Shown: positions 34,995-45,022, counted from the stretch's first letter. The stretch: DNA of 64,000 bases from Bacteroidota bacterium (GCA_027488835.1 JAIYAW010000007.1:248001-312000), one strand, 5' to 3'. Numbers and translations are program-made. The notes: generated by a model not told the origin, from the letters alone.

Positions 34995-34996
34995 TA

Positions 34997-36013
34997 ATGA
35001 TCCAACCATCCGTTGATATTGTCATTTTAAATTATAACACCCGTGGTATTTTAGAAAAATGTTTGCCGCAAGTAATTGCAAATTCTAATTACCCGAATTG
35101 CAATGTGGTTGTTGTTGACAATGCCAGCACCGATGATTCTGTAGAATTTGTTAAAGCAACTTATCCAAATTTAGAATTGGTTGTTTTGCCTTACAACTCT
35201 GGATTTGCAGGAGGCTACAATTTGTCCCTCAAAAACAGAAAAGCCGATTACTTTGTGCTGCTTAATTCTGATGCAGAACCAGGACCAAATTGGTTAGAGC
35301 CCATTTTAGAAATCGCAGAAAACAATCCTCAATTTGGCGCTTGCCAACCCAAAATCTTGGATTACTTCAACCGCACTCAATTTGAATACGCAGGAGCTGC
35401 TGCCGGTTTTATTGATATTTTTGGATATCCCTTTTGTAAAGGAAGAATATTTGGAAATGTAGAAAAAGACAATGGCCAATACAACGAATCGGGACAAATA
35501 TTTTGGGCATCGGGAGCGGCCATGTTCATCAAGCGAGAAGCTTGGGAGAAAGCAAATGGCTTAGATGAAGCTTTTTTTGCGCACATGGAAGAAATAGACC
35601 TTTGTTGGAGAATGCAATTATTGGGATACACCATACACAATTGCCACGAAAGTACGTTTTACCACATGGGTGGTGCTACCCTTTCCAATCAAAACCCCAA
35701 GAAAACATACCTCAATTTCCGTAATTCATTGTTGATGTTGCACAAAAATTTGCCATCAAATATCAAATCTAAACGAATTTTGCAACGTAAATTATTTGAT
35801 GGATTGGCGGGATTTTTATTTCTACTACAAGGAAAGCCAAAGCACTTCATTCAAATTATCAAAGCCCACCAATACTTCGACAAGCATAAGCACAATTTTC
35901 AAATGTCTGAAAATACAGTTCCATTAACCCAATTATCGGGGGTGCTTGATTCTAGTTTGGTATTTGGTTATTTTCTAAAAGGCAAAAAAACCTGGAGCAA
36001 TTGGTTTAATTAA
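34997..36013 (+). CDS. family 2 glycosyltransferase
   Basis: A 338-residue GT-A fold glycosyltransferase. The nucleotide-sugar motifs are VDIVILNYNTRGILEKCL at the start, VVVDNASTDDS, the DxD-like NSDAEPGPNWLEPI (near 92-105), and the acceptor-side EEIDLCWRMQLLGY. It resembles rhamnosyl- or galactofuranosyl-type transferases that build surface polysaccharide. The sugar is not predictable. The ATG at 34997 is chosen because an ORF extension to 34919 would overlap the upstream gene. Its end overlaps xerD (convergent) by 4 bases. Confidence 0.9.
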   Translation: MIQPSVDIVILNYNTRGILEKCLPQVIANSNYPNCNVVVVDNASTDDSVEFVKATYPNLELVVLPYNSGFAGGYNLSLKNRKADYFVLLNSDAEPGPNWLEPILEIAENNPQFGACQPKILDYFNRTQFEYAGAAAGFIDIFGYPFCKGRIFGNVEKDNGQYNESGQIFWASGAAMFIKREAWEKANGLDEAFFAHMEEIDLCWRMQLLGYTIHNCHESTFYHMGGATLSNQNPKKTYLNFRNSLLMLHKNLPSNIKSKRILQRKLFDGLAGFLFLLQGKPKHFIQIIKAHQYFDKHKHNFQMSENTVPLTQLSGVLDSSLVFGYFLKGKKTWSNWFN

Positions 36014-36912
36014 ACCGATCTTGGGTGGAACTTTATTAAAGTGTCTGCCAAATAGTTCCTATCTAAGTGCGTGTAAATTTCCGTGGTTGTAATACTCTCA
36101 TGCCCTAACATTTCTTGTACTGCCCTCAAATCAGCACCTGCCTCAACCAAATGGGTAGCGAAACTATGACGAAACGAGTGGGGACTGATTACCTTATCGA
36201 TTCCCGCCAACAATCCTGCTTTTTTGATAAACAAAAACACAGATTGCCGGGTCAAACCCCGTCCATAACGATTCAAAAAGACCAAATCGCGGTACTGTTT
36301 GGAAATATCCAATTTATTTCGTATATTATTGGTATAAAGTTGAATGTGTTTCAACGCCCTTGGTGAGATAGGCACCAATCTTTCTTTGTTTCCTTTTCCC
36401 AAAACCTGCACATATTGTTCGTTGAAATGAACATGGGTAATTTTTAAACCTACCAATTCAGACACCCTCAAACCACAACTGTACAAGGTTTCTAGCATGG
36501 CAACATTGCGTTCGCCTTCGTCGGTTGAGCGATCAATGGTATTGATCATGGCGTCAATTTCTTCAGGACTCAAAACAACTGGTAGCTTTCGACCTACTTT
36601 TGGAGGTTCTAAAAAGTCGGCAGGACTTTCCGCCAACCAATCGTCGAGTACCAAATACTTATAGAACGCCCTAACACCAGAAACAATGCGCGCTTGCGAT
36701 GTAGCTTGAAATCCCAAATCGGCAATAAATGCAGAAAATTGCTCTAAATTTTTTCTTTTGAGGGACAAAGAATTTTGAAATCCTTGGCTCAATGACCAAG
36801 ATTTCAATTTTTCTATATCGCGATGATACGCTTCAATGCTGTGTTTTGATAAAGACTTTTCGAGGGTTAAATATTGTGCGAACCCATTGATTGCTTCATC
36901 CCAACCTAGCAT
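36010..36912 (-). CDS. xerD: site-specific tyrosine recombinase XerD
   Basis: A 300-residue integrase-type recombinase that, with XerC, resolves chromosome dimers at dif. An N-terminal SAM-like domain (about 5-90) is followed by the catalytic domain with Arg in YSCGLRVSELVGL, the HxxR motif in SPHSFRHSFATHL, a His in LGHESITTTE, and the Tyr nucleophile in IYTHLDR. The length and the absence of neighbouring integrase-type attachment sites argue for the housekeeping enzyme rather than a phage integrase. It overlaps by 1 base with the upstream Omp28-like gene. Confidence 0.92.
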   Translation of the reverse strand: MLGWDEAINGFAQYLTLEKSLSKHSIEAYHRDIEKLKSWSLSQGFQNSLSLKRKNLEQFSAFIADLGFQATSQARIVSGVRAFYKYLVLDDWLAESPADFLEPPKVGRKLPVVLSPEEIDAMINTIDRSTDEGERNVAMLETLYSCGLRVSELVGLKITHVHFNEQYVQVLGKGNKERLVPISPRALKHIQLYTNNIRNKLDISKQYRDLVFLNRYGRGLTRQSVFLFIKKAGLLAGIDKVISPHSFRHSFATHLVEAGADLRAVQEMLGHESITTTEIYTHLDRNYLADTLIKFHPRSV

Positions 36913-37763
36913 TATAAACTGAATTTCGTACTGCTAACTTGCAAAATTTCTTTGGTATTATTGTCAAATACCCAAACCATACAACTGAGGTGTTCAGGTT
37001 TCCATTTTGCAACTCTGGGAATATAATAATGTCTTTCGGTTGTGAAACCGGCAACCATTGGCGTTTGCAATGGATCTCCCATTGGAGAATTCACGATTTT
37101 ACGAAGCACATGTTTGAATTTGTATTTTTCATCGTGACCGGTAGCCGTAGATTGTTTTCCAACAATGTCATCTTCGAGTATTGCAATTACCCAACTAACG
37201 TCATTTGCAATGGATGTGTTGGCAGTAGCTTTTACTTCAATCCTCCCTTTGTTATCAGCAGACAACCATCTCGCGTTGATATCAATATTTATTGGTGTCG
37301 TTTTCTTCAATTGACCATCAACCACAACAGACCATGAATTTTCATCAATCAATCTTTTGCTGTTGTAGATGATATTATCAATAATTCCAGAGGGCAAAGC
37401 CGAAACCACACCTACTGAATTGGCCAATTCATCTGCGTCAGGGGTATTTAGTGTATCATAGGGATCTCCCCAAGGATTGGATAAAGGTTTATAGGTAGGA
37501 TAAATCGCCATAATTTCTATGCGCCCTGGATTGGCATCGGCTAAAGAAGCCGCTCTTTCGGCAGCGCGCGGACAGTTATTACAACGAACCCCTGTTACAT
37601 CTGCTAGGAACACTCTTTTTATTTGTGCAGTTGGAACAGCACTCTTATAAGTGGTATCTAACAATGGTCGTTCAGTAAACTTGATTGGTGGATTCTCTTC
37701 TTCACAACTCATGAGCGAAAAAGCCAAAAATATCCCTCCAAAAAAGAAATTAGAAATTCTCAT
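36912..37763 (-). CDS. Omp28-related lipoprotein
   Basis: A 283-residue outer-membrane lipoprotein with lipobox SLMSC (Cys20). The Omp28 pattern is visible: VFLADVTGVRCNNCPRAAER with a CxxC pair (Cys61, Cys64) at the start of a thioredoxin-like domain. Omp28 proteins are abundant in Bacteroidota and may carry redox or adhesin functions, which remain unsettled. It overlaps xerD by 1 base on the same strand and is divergent from the glutathione peroxidase gene. Confidence 0.87.
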   Translation of the reverse strand: MRISNFFFGGIFLAFSLMSCEEENPPIKFTERPLLDTTYKSAVPTAQIKRVFLADVTGVRCNNCPRAAERAASLADANPGRIEIMAIYPTYKPLSNPWGDPYDTLNTPDADELANSVGVVSALPSGIIDNIIYNSKRLIDENSWSVVVDGQLKKTTPINIDINARWLSADNKGRIEVKATANTSIANDVSWVIAILEDDIVGKQSTATGHDEKYKFKHVLRKIVNSPMGDPLQTPMVAGFTTERHYYIPRVAKWKPEHLSCMVWVFDNNTKEILQVSSTKFSL

Positions 37764-37794
37764 GCTACGAAAATAATGAAAACCTTTGTTTGGT

Positions 37795-37802
37795 TATCTT
37801 TG
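37795..37802 (+). promoter_or_regulatory. -7 box (TATCTTTG) for glutathione peroxidase
   Basis: TATCTTTG matches TAnnTTTG and lies 14 bases before the ATG at 37817. No TTG is seen at the expected -33 distance, so only half of the promoter is supported. Confidence 0.4.
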
Positions 37803-37816
37803 TTTCTTTAATAATT

Positions 37817-38410
37817 ATGAGAAATTTAAAAAGAAAGTTGCTCGCTTCGGGCATAATAGCAATCATGACCGGTTGTTTTTTTGGGAAATCAAAAACCATA
37901 GATGCACAATCAGTTCAATCAAGTCAACCATCGGAATCAATTTATGGCATTAAAATAAATACATTAGATGAGAAGACCCCAATTGATTTAAATCAATTCA
38001 AAGGTAAAAAAATATTGTTTGTAAATACTGCTAGCGAATGTGGTTTTACGCCTCAATACGAAGATTTACAGAAGCTTCAAGAAAAATATCCTGAAAAACT
38101 TGTCATTATTGGAAGTCCTTGTAATCAATTTGGTGGTCAAGAACCTGGCAATTCTGAGCAAATTGGTTCATTTTGCAAAAAGAACTACGGTGTTACGTTC
38201 CAATTGACACAAAAATTAGATGTAAAAGGAACAAAACAACATTCTCTTTACGCTTGGTTGGGTCAAAAGTCAAAAAATGGTGTATTGGATTCTGAAGTAA
38301 AATGGAATTTCAATAAATATTTAATAGACGAAAATGGCCATTTATTAGGCTACTTTGCTTCTACTACTGGTCCATTATCGAACGATATTACCAGTTTAAT
38401 AGAAAAGTAA
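37817..38410 (+). CDS. glutathione peroxidase family lipoprotein
   Basis: A 197-residue thiol peroxidase of the glutathione peroxidase family. The catalytic Cys is in [15 protein letters not shown], with the conserved Gln/Trp partners in [14 protein letters not shown] and [11 protein letters not shown]. It uses Cys in place of selenocysteine. The N-terminus has a lipobox-like AIMTGC, so the protein may be a lipid-anchored periplasmic enzyme. The ATG at 37817 ([10 protein letters not shown]) gives a normal signal sequence; the ORF start at 37790 would not. Members of this Cys type often use thioredoxin rather than glutathione. Confidence 0.9.
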   Translation: MRNLKRKLLASGIIAIMTGCFFGKSKTIDAQSVQSSQPSESIYGIKINTLDEKTPIDLNQFKGKKILFVNTASECGFTPQYEDLQKLQEKYPEKLVIIGSPCNQFGGQEPGNSEQIGSFCKKNYGVTFQLTQKLDVKGTKQHSLYAWLGQKSKNGVLDSEVKWNFNKYLIDENGHLLGYFASTTGPLSNDITSLIEK

Positions 38411-38457
38411 CGTTTATTTTAGGTGATAAATTCACTTTATTATGGCAATTTGAAGCG

Positions 38458-38472
38458 ATAACGTTATTTTTG
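38458..38472 (+). promoter_or_regulatory. sucD -7 box overlapped by a palindrome
   Basis: TATTTTTG (38465-38472) matches TAnnTTTG and lies 18 bases before the ATG at 38491. The perfect palindrome ATAACGTTAT (38458-38467) overlaps its first bases, which is a plausible repressor position. No well-placed TTG is seen upstream. Confidence 0.4.
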
Positions 38473-38490
38473 CCGTACAAAAATATACAC

Positions 38491-39360
38491 ATGAGCATTC
38501 TAGTAAATAAAAATTCAAGAATAGTTGTGCAAGGATTTACCGGAAACGAGGGAACCTTTCACGCAACGCAAATGATTGAATACGGGACCAATGTGGTTGG
38601 CGGCGTTACTCCTGGTAAAGGAGGAAGTAGACATTTAGATCGTCCGGTATTCAATACTGTAGAATCTGCAGTGAAAGAGGCCGGAGCCGATGTAAGTATC
38701 ATTTTCGTACCACCTGCTTTTGCTGCTGACGCGATTATGGAATCTGCTGACGCGGGTATCCAAGTAATTGTAGCAATCACCGAAGGTATTCCTACCAAAG
38801 ATATGGTAATGGTCAAAGAATATTTAAATTCTAAAAACTGTCGCTTAATTGGACCAAACTGCCCAGGCATTATTACTCCTGAAGAAGCTAAAATTGGTAT
38901 CATGCCAGGTTTTATTTTCAAAAAAGGACATATTGGTGTTATTTCTAAATCTGGAACTTTAACCTACGAAGCTGTTGATCAATTAACCAAATTGGGCATG
39001 GGTCAATCTACTGCCATCGGTATTGGTGGAGATCCTATCATTGGTACAACAACCAAAGAAGCGATTGAACTTTTCATGGCCGATCCTGAAACTGCAGGTA
39101 TTGTTATGATTGGTGAAATTGGTGGAGGAATGGAAGCTGAAGCTGCCCGTTGGATCAAGCAATATGGTACAAAGCCAGTTGTAGGGTTTATTGCTGGACA
39201 AACTGCTCCTGCTGGTCGCCGTATGGGACACGCTGGTGCAATTGTTGGTGGAAAAGACGATACTGCTGCTGCTAAAATGGCAATCATGCGTGAGTGTGGT
39301 ATTCACGTTGTTGAAAGCCCTGCTGAAATCGGACGTCGTATGTTCGAAGTAATGAAGTAA
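38491..39360 (+). CDS. sucD: succinyl-CoA ligase, alpha subunit
   Basis: A 289-residue TCA-cycle enzyme subunit. It has a CoA-binding N-terminal Rossmann domain ([17 protein letters not shown]) and a ligase domain with SKSGTLTYE and the phosphorylated His in [11 protein letters not shown]. The ATG at 38491 ([10 protein letters not shown]) is preferred to an in-frame TTG at 38470. The beta subunit gene sucC is not adjacent, as is usual in many Bacteroidota. Its codons look optimal for high expression. A shared bidirectional terminator follows. Confidence 0.95.
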   Translation: MSILVNKNSRIVVQGFTGNEGTFHATQMIEYGTNVVGGVTPGKGGSRHLDRPVFNTVESAVKEAGADVSIIFVPPAFAADAIMESADAGIQVIVAITEGIPTKDMVMVKEYLNSKNCRLIGPNCPGIITPEEAKIGIMPGFIFKKGHIGVISKSGTLTYEAVDQLTKLGMGQSTAIGIGGDPIIGTTTKEAIELFMADPETAGIVMIGEIGGGMEAEAARWIKQYGTKPVVGFIAGQTAPAGRRMGHAGAIVGGKDDTAAAKMAIMRECGIHVVESPAEIGRRMFEVMK

Positions 39361-39381
39361 TACAAACACATTCTATAAAAC

Positions 39382-39408
39382 AAAAAAGGCGCCGTTGGCG
39401 CCTTTTTT
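39382..39408. terminator. bidirectional terminator between sucD and lolA-like genes
   Basis: A run of A (39382-39387), GGCGCC, loop GTT (39394-39396), GGCGCC, then a run of T (39403-39408). It is a perfect 12-bp inverted repeat that can terminate transcripts from both directions between convergent genes. Confidence 0.92.
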
Positions 39409-39432
39409 GTTTTATTACGGGATTACGTTTTG

Positions 39433-40149
39433 TTACCCTTTCTTCTTCTTTTTGGTTTTTGTCAAATCAACTACTTCCACCCCATCGTGGCCAGCTTCTG
39501 TCCATTGAAAAAAGTCGTCTTTTAAAGCTGTATTTGGAGTTAATTTCACCATTTCAATAATAACCTCGGTGCCATTCTTATAATGCTGAATTACCTTGCA
39601 TATTTTATAATTCGCATTGTCAATTTCCAATTTCAAATAAGAATAGTTTACCTTCTTTTTAGGCACCAAACGAATTACATTTCTCACTTTGTTTCCATCT
39701 GTAACAATGGGGCCTTCAAACTTACTTTTGTAACCTTTGTTATACACTGTAAATATTTCATTGGGAGTAATGCTATTATCGCGTTTTTTATAATCCTCTA
39801 GCGTAACTTCTGCATCATCTGGATTGTATGTCCATATAATGTTTCCATTGCAAAAAATTTCTTGGCCTGCATAATCCAATTTGAATTTGTTACCCTTGAT
39901 CCAAACACTTCCCTTTGATACAACTGGTTTTTTATTGAGGGATGTTGTTGTTAATGTGAATGACGCTTGAATGGTTTTATAGCCTTTATAAATTGCCGAT
40001 ACCTTTTTTAAGATCTCTTCCGATTTTGGATCACTTTGACCTTTATCGGTATTTGCATTTACAAGCGGTTCTGTTGCTTGTGAGTAAGCGGGATGAAGGG
40101 TAAATAAAAAATTACCTATCGCCAAACTGTATAATAAAAATTTCTTCAT
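39433..40149 (-). CDS. lolA: LolA-like outer-membrane lipoprotein carrier
   Basis: A 238-residue periplasmic protein with a signal peptide (1-23, ending AYSQ). The LolA-type fold is indicated by ILKKVSAIYKGYKTIQASFT, GSVWIKGNKFKLDY and the strand-rich remainder; LolA ferries lipoproteins to the outer membrane. It ends in an unusual Lys run (TKTKKKKKG). It sits 19 bases downstream of ftsK on the same strand, and ftsK-lolA pairs are common. The family is broad, so the symbol is a best guess. Confidence 0.8.
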   Translation of the reverse strand: MKKFLLYSLAIGNFLFTLHPAYSQATEPLVNANTDKGQSDPKSEEILKKVSAIYKGYKTIQASFTLTTTSLNKKPVVSKGSVWIKGNKFKLDYAGQEIFCNGNIIWTYNPDDAEVTLEDYKKRDNSITPNEIFTVYNKGYKSKFEGPIVTDGNKVRNVIRLVPKKKVNYSYLKLEIDNANYKICKVIQHYKNGTEVIIEMVKLTPNTALKDDFFQWTEAGHDGVEVVDLTKTKKKKKG

Positions 40150-40168
40150 TGTAGTATTGTTATTTGCA

Positions 40169-42856
40169 TTAAAGGTGATTTAAGAATTGCTCTAAAGCAA
40201 ATTCATCTGGAACATTGACTTGGCGGGGTTTACTTCCTAAATTTGGACCAACAATACCTGCATCTTCCAATTGATCCATCAATCTACCTGCCCTATTATA
40301 TCCAATCTTTAATTTCCGTTGAATCATGCTTGTGCTACCCACTTGGTTTTGAACAATGACTCTTGCTGCATCTTCAAATAGAGAATCTCGCTCATCTGCA
40401 TCCAAATCTCCACCGCCCAAGGTAGTTGTTTCATCTTTGACTTCGGGCAAAATATACGCAGTGGAATAAGCCCTTTGCTCACCAATAAAGTCGCAGATTC
40501 TCTCAACCTCTGGGGTATCTACAAAAGGACATTGTAAGCGAATCATTTCATTCCCACCACTAAAAAGCATATCTCCCTTTCCTATTAATTGATCGGCCCC
40601 ATTTCCATCAAGAATAGTACGGCTATCAATCTTAGAAGTTACACGGAAAGCAATTCTTGCAGGGAAGTTAGCCTTAATCATACCTGTGATTACATTCACC
40701 GAAGGACGTTGAGTTGCCAAAATCAAATGAATTCCAATGGCCCTTGCAAGCTGTGCAATACGTGCAATTGGCATTTCAATTTCTTTACCTGCTGTCATCA
40801 TCAAATCGGCAACCTCATCAATTACAACAACAATATATGGCAAAAATCTATGTCCGTTTTGCGGATTCAATTTTCGATTTACAAACTTGCCGTTATATTC
40901 AACAATGTTTCTCACCATTGCATCTTGAAGTAACTTGTAACGGTTATCCATTTCAACACAAAGTGAATTCAGGGTATTTACAACTTTGGAGTTTTCAGTA
41001 ATAATTGCTTCTCCATCTCCGGGTAATTTTGCCAAAAAATGACGTTCAATTTTATTGAACAGTGTCAATTCTACTTTCTTGGGATCTACCAATACAAACT
41101 TAACGTATGCAGGATGCATTTTATAGAGCAACGAAACCAATATTGCATTCAACCCAACAGACTTACCCTGACCGGTAGCACCCGCCATGAGCAAATGGGG
41201 CATTTTTGCCAAATCCGCAATAAATATTTCATTTGAAATTGTTTTTCCCAAAACAACAGGAAGTTGGAAATCGCATTCTTGGAATTTCTTACTAGCCAAC
41301 AATCCACGCATCGGCACCATTTCCGGATTTCTATTGGGTACTTCAATACCAATTGTGCCTTTTCCAGGAATTGGAGCAATGATACGAATACCCAGGGCTG
41401 CCAAACTCAATGCAATGTCGTCTTCAAGGTTTTTAATTCTCGAAATTTTCACGCCTGGAGCAGGAATGATTTCATATAACGTAACGGTAGGACCCACACT
41501 GGCCTTGATACTAGAAATACCAATTTTATAATTCTCTAAGGTATCCTGAATTAATTTTTTACTTTTATTTATTTCTTCAAAGTCAATTTCTTGCCTTTTT
41601 GTGTCGTAATCTTTTAATAGATCCAAAGTTGGATATTGGTATTTACTCAAATCTGCTTTGGGATCAAACTCTGTATCAACGCCAAATCGTTCCACGCCTA
41701 AATCGCCTTGGTTTTCATCAACCAATTCATCCTCATGTTGCGTTAAATCTTGAATGGCAAATCCATCTTCGAATTTAATTTCCTTTGAGGGAGATGGGGT
41801 TTCAACTGCAATCGGTTCTGGATTGCCTTTGAATATATATTCTTCCGGTTCATCGAATTCAACCACATTCTGATGATTCAAATGATTGGTTGAAATTTCT
41901 TTATCTTCAATAATAGGTTCAAACGAAGGTTTAGATATCTCATGATGTACAGGTTTTGGTTCAACCGGTTCAACTTTCTTAACGGTAATATTCATACCGT
42001 CCCAATTTTCAAAATCACTTACACTAGGGCCATCGTCAATATCTTCATCATCAACCAATAAATCGTTGTCATTCTCACCATCCACTTTAATTGTAGGTGG
42101 AATTTTACTCGCTATTGATTCAACCTTTTCGGCTACAATATTTAAATCTCGGGCATTTTCTATATCCTCTTCTTGGAATTCATCGTGCAATAAATCATCT
42201 GGATTTTTAAGTACAATGCGAGCGAAGGGATTCATATTCAAAAAAACAAATGAATAAACCACCGCAAAGGCGGCTAAAAACAAGAAAGCACCAATGGGTC
42301 CAATTGCATTTTGAATTTGCAGGATACCAAAATAACCGAATGTACCACCTAAAAGCGGATACCAAATTTGAAAGCAATAGCCCAAAAACAATGACACCCA
42401 AATAACAAATAAAATGGTATTGGTCAATATTCTCAGTAGTGAAAATGGACGATAATCAAATAAAAGATACAAGCCGCTTAAAATGATATAGGGTAATAGT
42501 GCAAAAGCGCCTAATCCAAATCCGTTGTGCATAAAGAAAAAGGCCAATCCAGAACCAATACTTCCCATGGCATTGGTTGATTTCTCTGTCATTGACGAAT
42601 CAAAATCGCCACCATCGGAAGCCACACTTTGATCTGTTTGCCAAGTAAAGAAAAAGGAGATAAAACTAACTAGCAGGATAATTGAAAAAACGAGCAAGAG
42701 AAATCCGATAACTTTCCGCGTCGTATCATTTTTCAAAGTAGCAGCATTCCAAATTTCCTTACCTGAAATTTGGTCAGTTTTGTCAGTAGGTCTTTCCTTT
42801 AAGAAATCTGCTGACGATTTTGTTTTTTTTGAAGATTGTTTAGGTGCTGCACTCAT
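40169..42856 (-). CDS. ftsK: DNA translocase FtsK
   Basis: An 895-residue septum-bound motor that pumps DNA and activates Xer recombination at division. It has about four N-terminal membrane helices (about 45-215), a variable acidic linker (about 220-420), the motor with Walker A GATGQGKSVGL (about 555-565) and Walker B in ILVVVIDEVADLM-like IVVVIDEVADL, and a C-terminal winged-helix gamma domain (about 825-895, STSMIQRKLKIGYNRAGRLM) that reads polar DNA words. xerD lies about 4 kb away. It starts 105 bases from the rnz end, and lolA follows. Confidence 0.94.
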   Translation of the reverse strand: MSAAPKQSSKKTKSSADFLKERPTDKTDQISGKEIWNAATLKNDTTRKVIGFLLLVFSIILLVSFISFFFTWQTDQSVASDGGDFDSSMTEKSTNAMGSIGSGLAFFFMHNGFGLGAFALLPYIILSGLYLLFDYRPFSLLRILTNTILFVIWVSLFLGYCFQIWYPLLGGTFGYFGILQIQNAIGPIGAFLFLAAFAVVYSFVFLNMNPFARIVLKNPDDLLHDEFQEEDIENARDLNIVAEKVESIASKIPPTIKVDGENDNDLLVDDEDIDDGPSVSDFENWDGMNITVKKVEPVEPKPVHHEISKPSFEPIIEDKEISTNHLNHQNVVEFDEPEEYIFKGNPEPIAVETPSPSKEIKFEDGFAIQDLTQHEDELVDENQGDLGVERFGVDTEFDPKADLSKYQYPTLDLLKDYDTKRQEIDFEEINKSKKLIQDTLENYKIGISSIKASVGPTVTLYEIIPAPGVKISRIKNLEDDIALSLAALGIRIIAPIPGKGTIGIEVPNRNPEMVPMRGLLASKKFQECDFQLPVVLGKTISNEIFIADLAKMPHLLMAGATGQGKSVGLNAILVSLLYKMHPAYVKFVLVDPKKVELTLFNKIERHFLAKLPGDGEAIITENSKVVNTLNSLCVEMDNRYKLLQDAMVRNIVEYNGKFVNRKLNPQNGHRFLPYIVVVIDEVADLMMTAGKEIEMPIARIAQLARAIGIHLILATQRPSVNVITGMIKANFPARIAFRVTSKIDSRTILDGNGADQLIGKGDMLFSGGNEMIRLQCPFVDTPEVERICDFIGEQRAYSTAYILPEVKDETTTLGGGDLDADERDSLFEDAARVIVQNQVGSTSMIQRKLKIGYNRAGRLMDQLEDAGIVGPNLGSKPRQVNVPDEFALEQFLNHL

Positions 42857-42961
42857 TGTGAATTACGAATGTATAACGAAATCTTTGTTAAAAAGATTGT
42901 ACTTATTCACAGAAAAGTAAGTGTGTATTATTTCAATCAGAAATTCAGAAGATAGCTAATA

Positions 42962-43885
42962 TCAACTGTTTAATTGAAAAACTTCACCTTCCAATGCCAA
43001 ATATGTTTCGAGATGATTTTTTCTTGCTTCTAACAACAAAGGCTCTAAATTATCGTAACGTGCACTGTAATGACCAATGATTAAATTTTTCACTTTTGCC
43101 AATTTCGCGATTATACCCGCTTGAAGAGATGTAGTATGAAAAGTTTCCTCAGCCCTCTTTAATCTATCATGCAAAAACGTTGATTCGTGGTACAACAAAG
43201 TAACGTTTTCAATGTGGGGAATAATTGTTTCATCGTATATGGTGTCAGAAATATATGCGAATTTTCTGTTCTTATATCCTTGTACCGTTAACAATTCATT
43301 CGCAACCAAAATGCCACTATCCCCTATAAAATCATTTCCAAATTTCAGAGATTCATAAAAAGAAACAGGAATACTATAATTTTCGCAAGCTTCTAGATTG
43401 ATTTTCCTCTCAGGACCCTTCTCTTCAATAACAAAACCTGTGCAAGGAATTCTGTGTTTTAACGGCACAGAATGAATAGCAAAATCTTCTTCGGAATGCA
43501 CCAATTCAGGAGAATCAGGATTTGTGAAAATATAATGAATTTGAAATTTTATACCTGCATCACCAATTGTTAAAATTATATCTAGAATTGATTTAAGTTG
43601 CTCTGGACAAACTATAAACAATGGGTCAACGCGACCAAAAAGTGCCATTGAAGTAATTAAGCCGGGCAATCCAAAATAATGGTCTCCATGCAAATGTGAA
43701 ATCAAAACAAACTTGATTTTTTGCATTTTAAGATTGTACTTGGTAAGTTGCAATTGTGTTGCTTCTCCACAATCTAATAAGAAATAATGCTTATCCAAAC
43801 GAACATGTTGAGCACTCGGATTTCTATCTCGTGTTGGTGTAGCAGAAGAAGTTCCCAATACCGTTATTTCAAATGGTTTTTGCAT
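42962..43885 (-). CDS. rnz: ribonuclease Z
   Basis: A 307-residue metallo-beta-lactamase-fold endonuclease that trims tRNA 3' ends. The zinc motif HLHGDHYFGLPGLI (about 62-75) is complete, and the early loop GTSSATPTRDRNPSAQ and late metal residues (FAYISDTIYDE, LLYHESTFL, and GHYSARY) match the family. It is cytoplasmic. It lies between ftsK and a GT9 glycosyltransferase on the same strand, with 71 bases upstream. Confidence 0.94.
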   Translation of the reverse strand: MQKPFEITVLGTSSATPTRDRNPSAQHVRLDKHYFLLDCGEATQLQLTKYNLKMQKIKFVLISHLHGDHYFGLPGLITSMALFGRVDPLFIVCPEQLKSILDIILTIGDAGIKFQIHYIFTNPDSPELVHSEEDFAIHSVPLKHRIPCTGFVIEEKGPERKINLEACENYSIPVSFYESLKFGNDFIGDSGILVANELLTVQGYKNRKFAYISDTIYDETIIPHIENVTLLYHESTFLHDRLKRAEETFHTTSLQAGIIAKLAKVKNLIIGHYSARYDNLEPLLLEARKNHLETYLALEGEVFQLNS

Positions 43886-43956
43886 GCTTTACGAATGTAA
43901 GTCTTCCAGAGCCAAAATTATGCCATTTTAGGATCAGATTTTGGCAAGATCACAAT

Positions 43957-45021
43957 TTACTTTGCAAAGAGTAGTTTTTTTAACTCTATTTTCACCGCTT
44001 CCACTTCAATCCTCTCAATGCAGGGTTTACTTGTACTGGTGCAATTTATTTGATCACAAGGATTGCATTCCAACACATGATGAATTACAGTGGCTCGTTT
44101 ATTTTGAGGATAAAAAACATCTTTCACTCCTGGCCCAAATAACCCAACGCATGGGATATTTGCCAAATCGGCCAATTGCAAAGGGCCACTTTCATTTCCA
44201 ATAAATAATTCTGATTGCTGCATTACAGCATATAGCGTTAACAAACTGTCGTTCGATACCCAAATCTTACTCTCATTGCAAATGTTTTTGATTTTATTCA
44301 AACATTCAACTTCATCATTTGTGCCAATAAAAAGCGGTGTGATTTGAAATTCTGCGTACAAAAACTTTGCAATTTCTGCAAATCTTTCTGCAGGCCATTG
44401 ACGCAAAATTCGTCGGGCAGAAGGATGTATTACTGCAAAACGGGTTAATCCAAATTCTGCAATTCTTTGATTCGCCAATTCTATTTCTTCTATTGAGGGA
44501 TACAAGGTTGGACGGCAAAATGGATGTTCCAATATTTCATTTATTCCATTGCATTTTTGTCCCTCAAATAACAAATGTTCAATAACGCGGTAATTGGTTA
44601 AAATTTCATGTGGCTGATTGCCTCGCTGTGTGAACCTAACGCTTCCCCTATCGGCCCTGAACTTTCTGCAATGCAATAAAGATTTAAATAAGGTTTTCCA
44701 GTTTCCACGCAATTCAACCCAGATGTCAAACTTTCCATTAACCTCAGCAATATCAGTTACAATAAAATCAATATTGGGATCATTCTGAATCAGCGACTTT
44801 ACAAAAGGCTTACACAACAGGGTGATTTTTGCATTGGGATATTGCTTTTTCAAAAATGAAAACACGTGAACCGATGTCGCCATATCGCCAATTTCATCCA
44901 ATTTCACCACCAAAATTGATTCAATTTTAGTGCATTCTTGAAACGTTGACTTATTAAACCAGCTATTGATTTTGGTTGCAACCATATTGGCTGCATAAAG
45001 CCACTTTTCGCTCAAGGCCAT
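43957..45021 (-). CDS. family 9 (heptosyltransferase-like) glycosyltransferase
   Basis: A 354-residue GT-B fold enzyme. Family signs are ILVVKLDEIGDMATSVHVF near the start, and in the C-terminal half the donor-site pattern FIGNESGPLQLADLANIPCV, then GLFGPG. Such enzymes add sugars to the LPS core or similar glycans. The ATG at 45021 (MALSEKWLYA) starts just after the upstream cyclase gene stop; the ORF also extends to 45069 inside that gene. A terminal Cys-rich CNPCDQINCTSTSKPC segment (about 310-330) is typical of this group. It has one GTCCCTC word at 44559. Confidence 0.88.
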   Translation of the reverse strand: MALSEKWLYAANMVATKINSWFNKSTFQECTKIESILVVKLDEIGDMATSVHVFSFLKKQYPNAKITLLCKPFVKSLIQNDPNIDFIVTDIAEVNGKFDIWVELRGNWKTLFKSLLHCRKFRADRGSVRFTQRGNQPHEILTNYRVIEHLLFEGQKCNGINEILEHPFCRPTLYPSIEEIELANQRIAEFGLTRFAVIHPSARRILRQWPAERFAEIAKFLYAEFQITPLFIGTNDEVECLNKIKNICNESKIWVSNDSLLTLYAVMQQSELFIGNESGPLQLADLANIPCVGLFGPGVKDVFYPQNKRATVIHHVLECNPCDQINCTSTSKPCIERIEVEAVKIELKKLLFAK

Positions 45022-45022
45022 A

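Noticed and set aside
36010-36912. Possibility that xerD marks an integrated phage or element
   Set aside because: The protein has housekeeping XerD length and motifs, and there are no flanking direct repeats, phage genes or tRNA attachment site.
38465-38472. Complete promoter for sucD
   Set aside because: Only the -7 box is convincing; the nearest TTG (38450-38452) is just 12 bases upstream, too close for the -33 element, so I reported a half-site with an overlapping palindrome.
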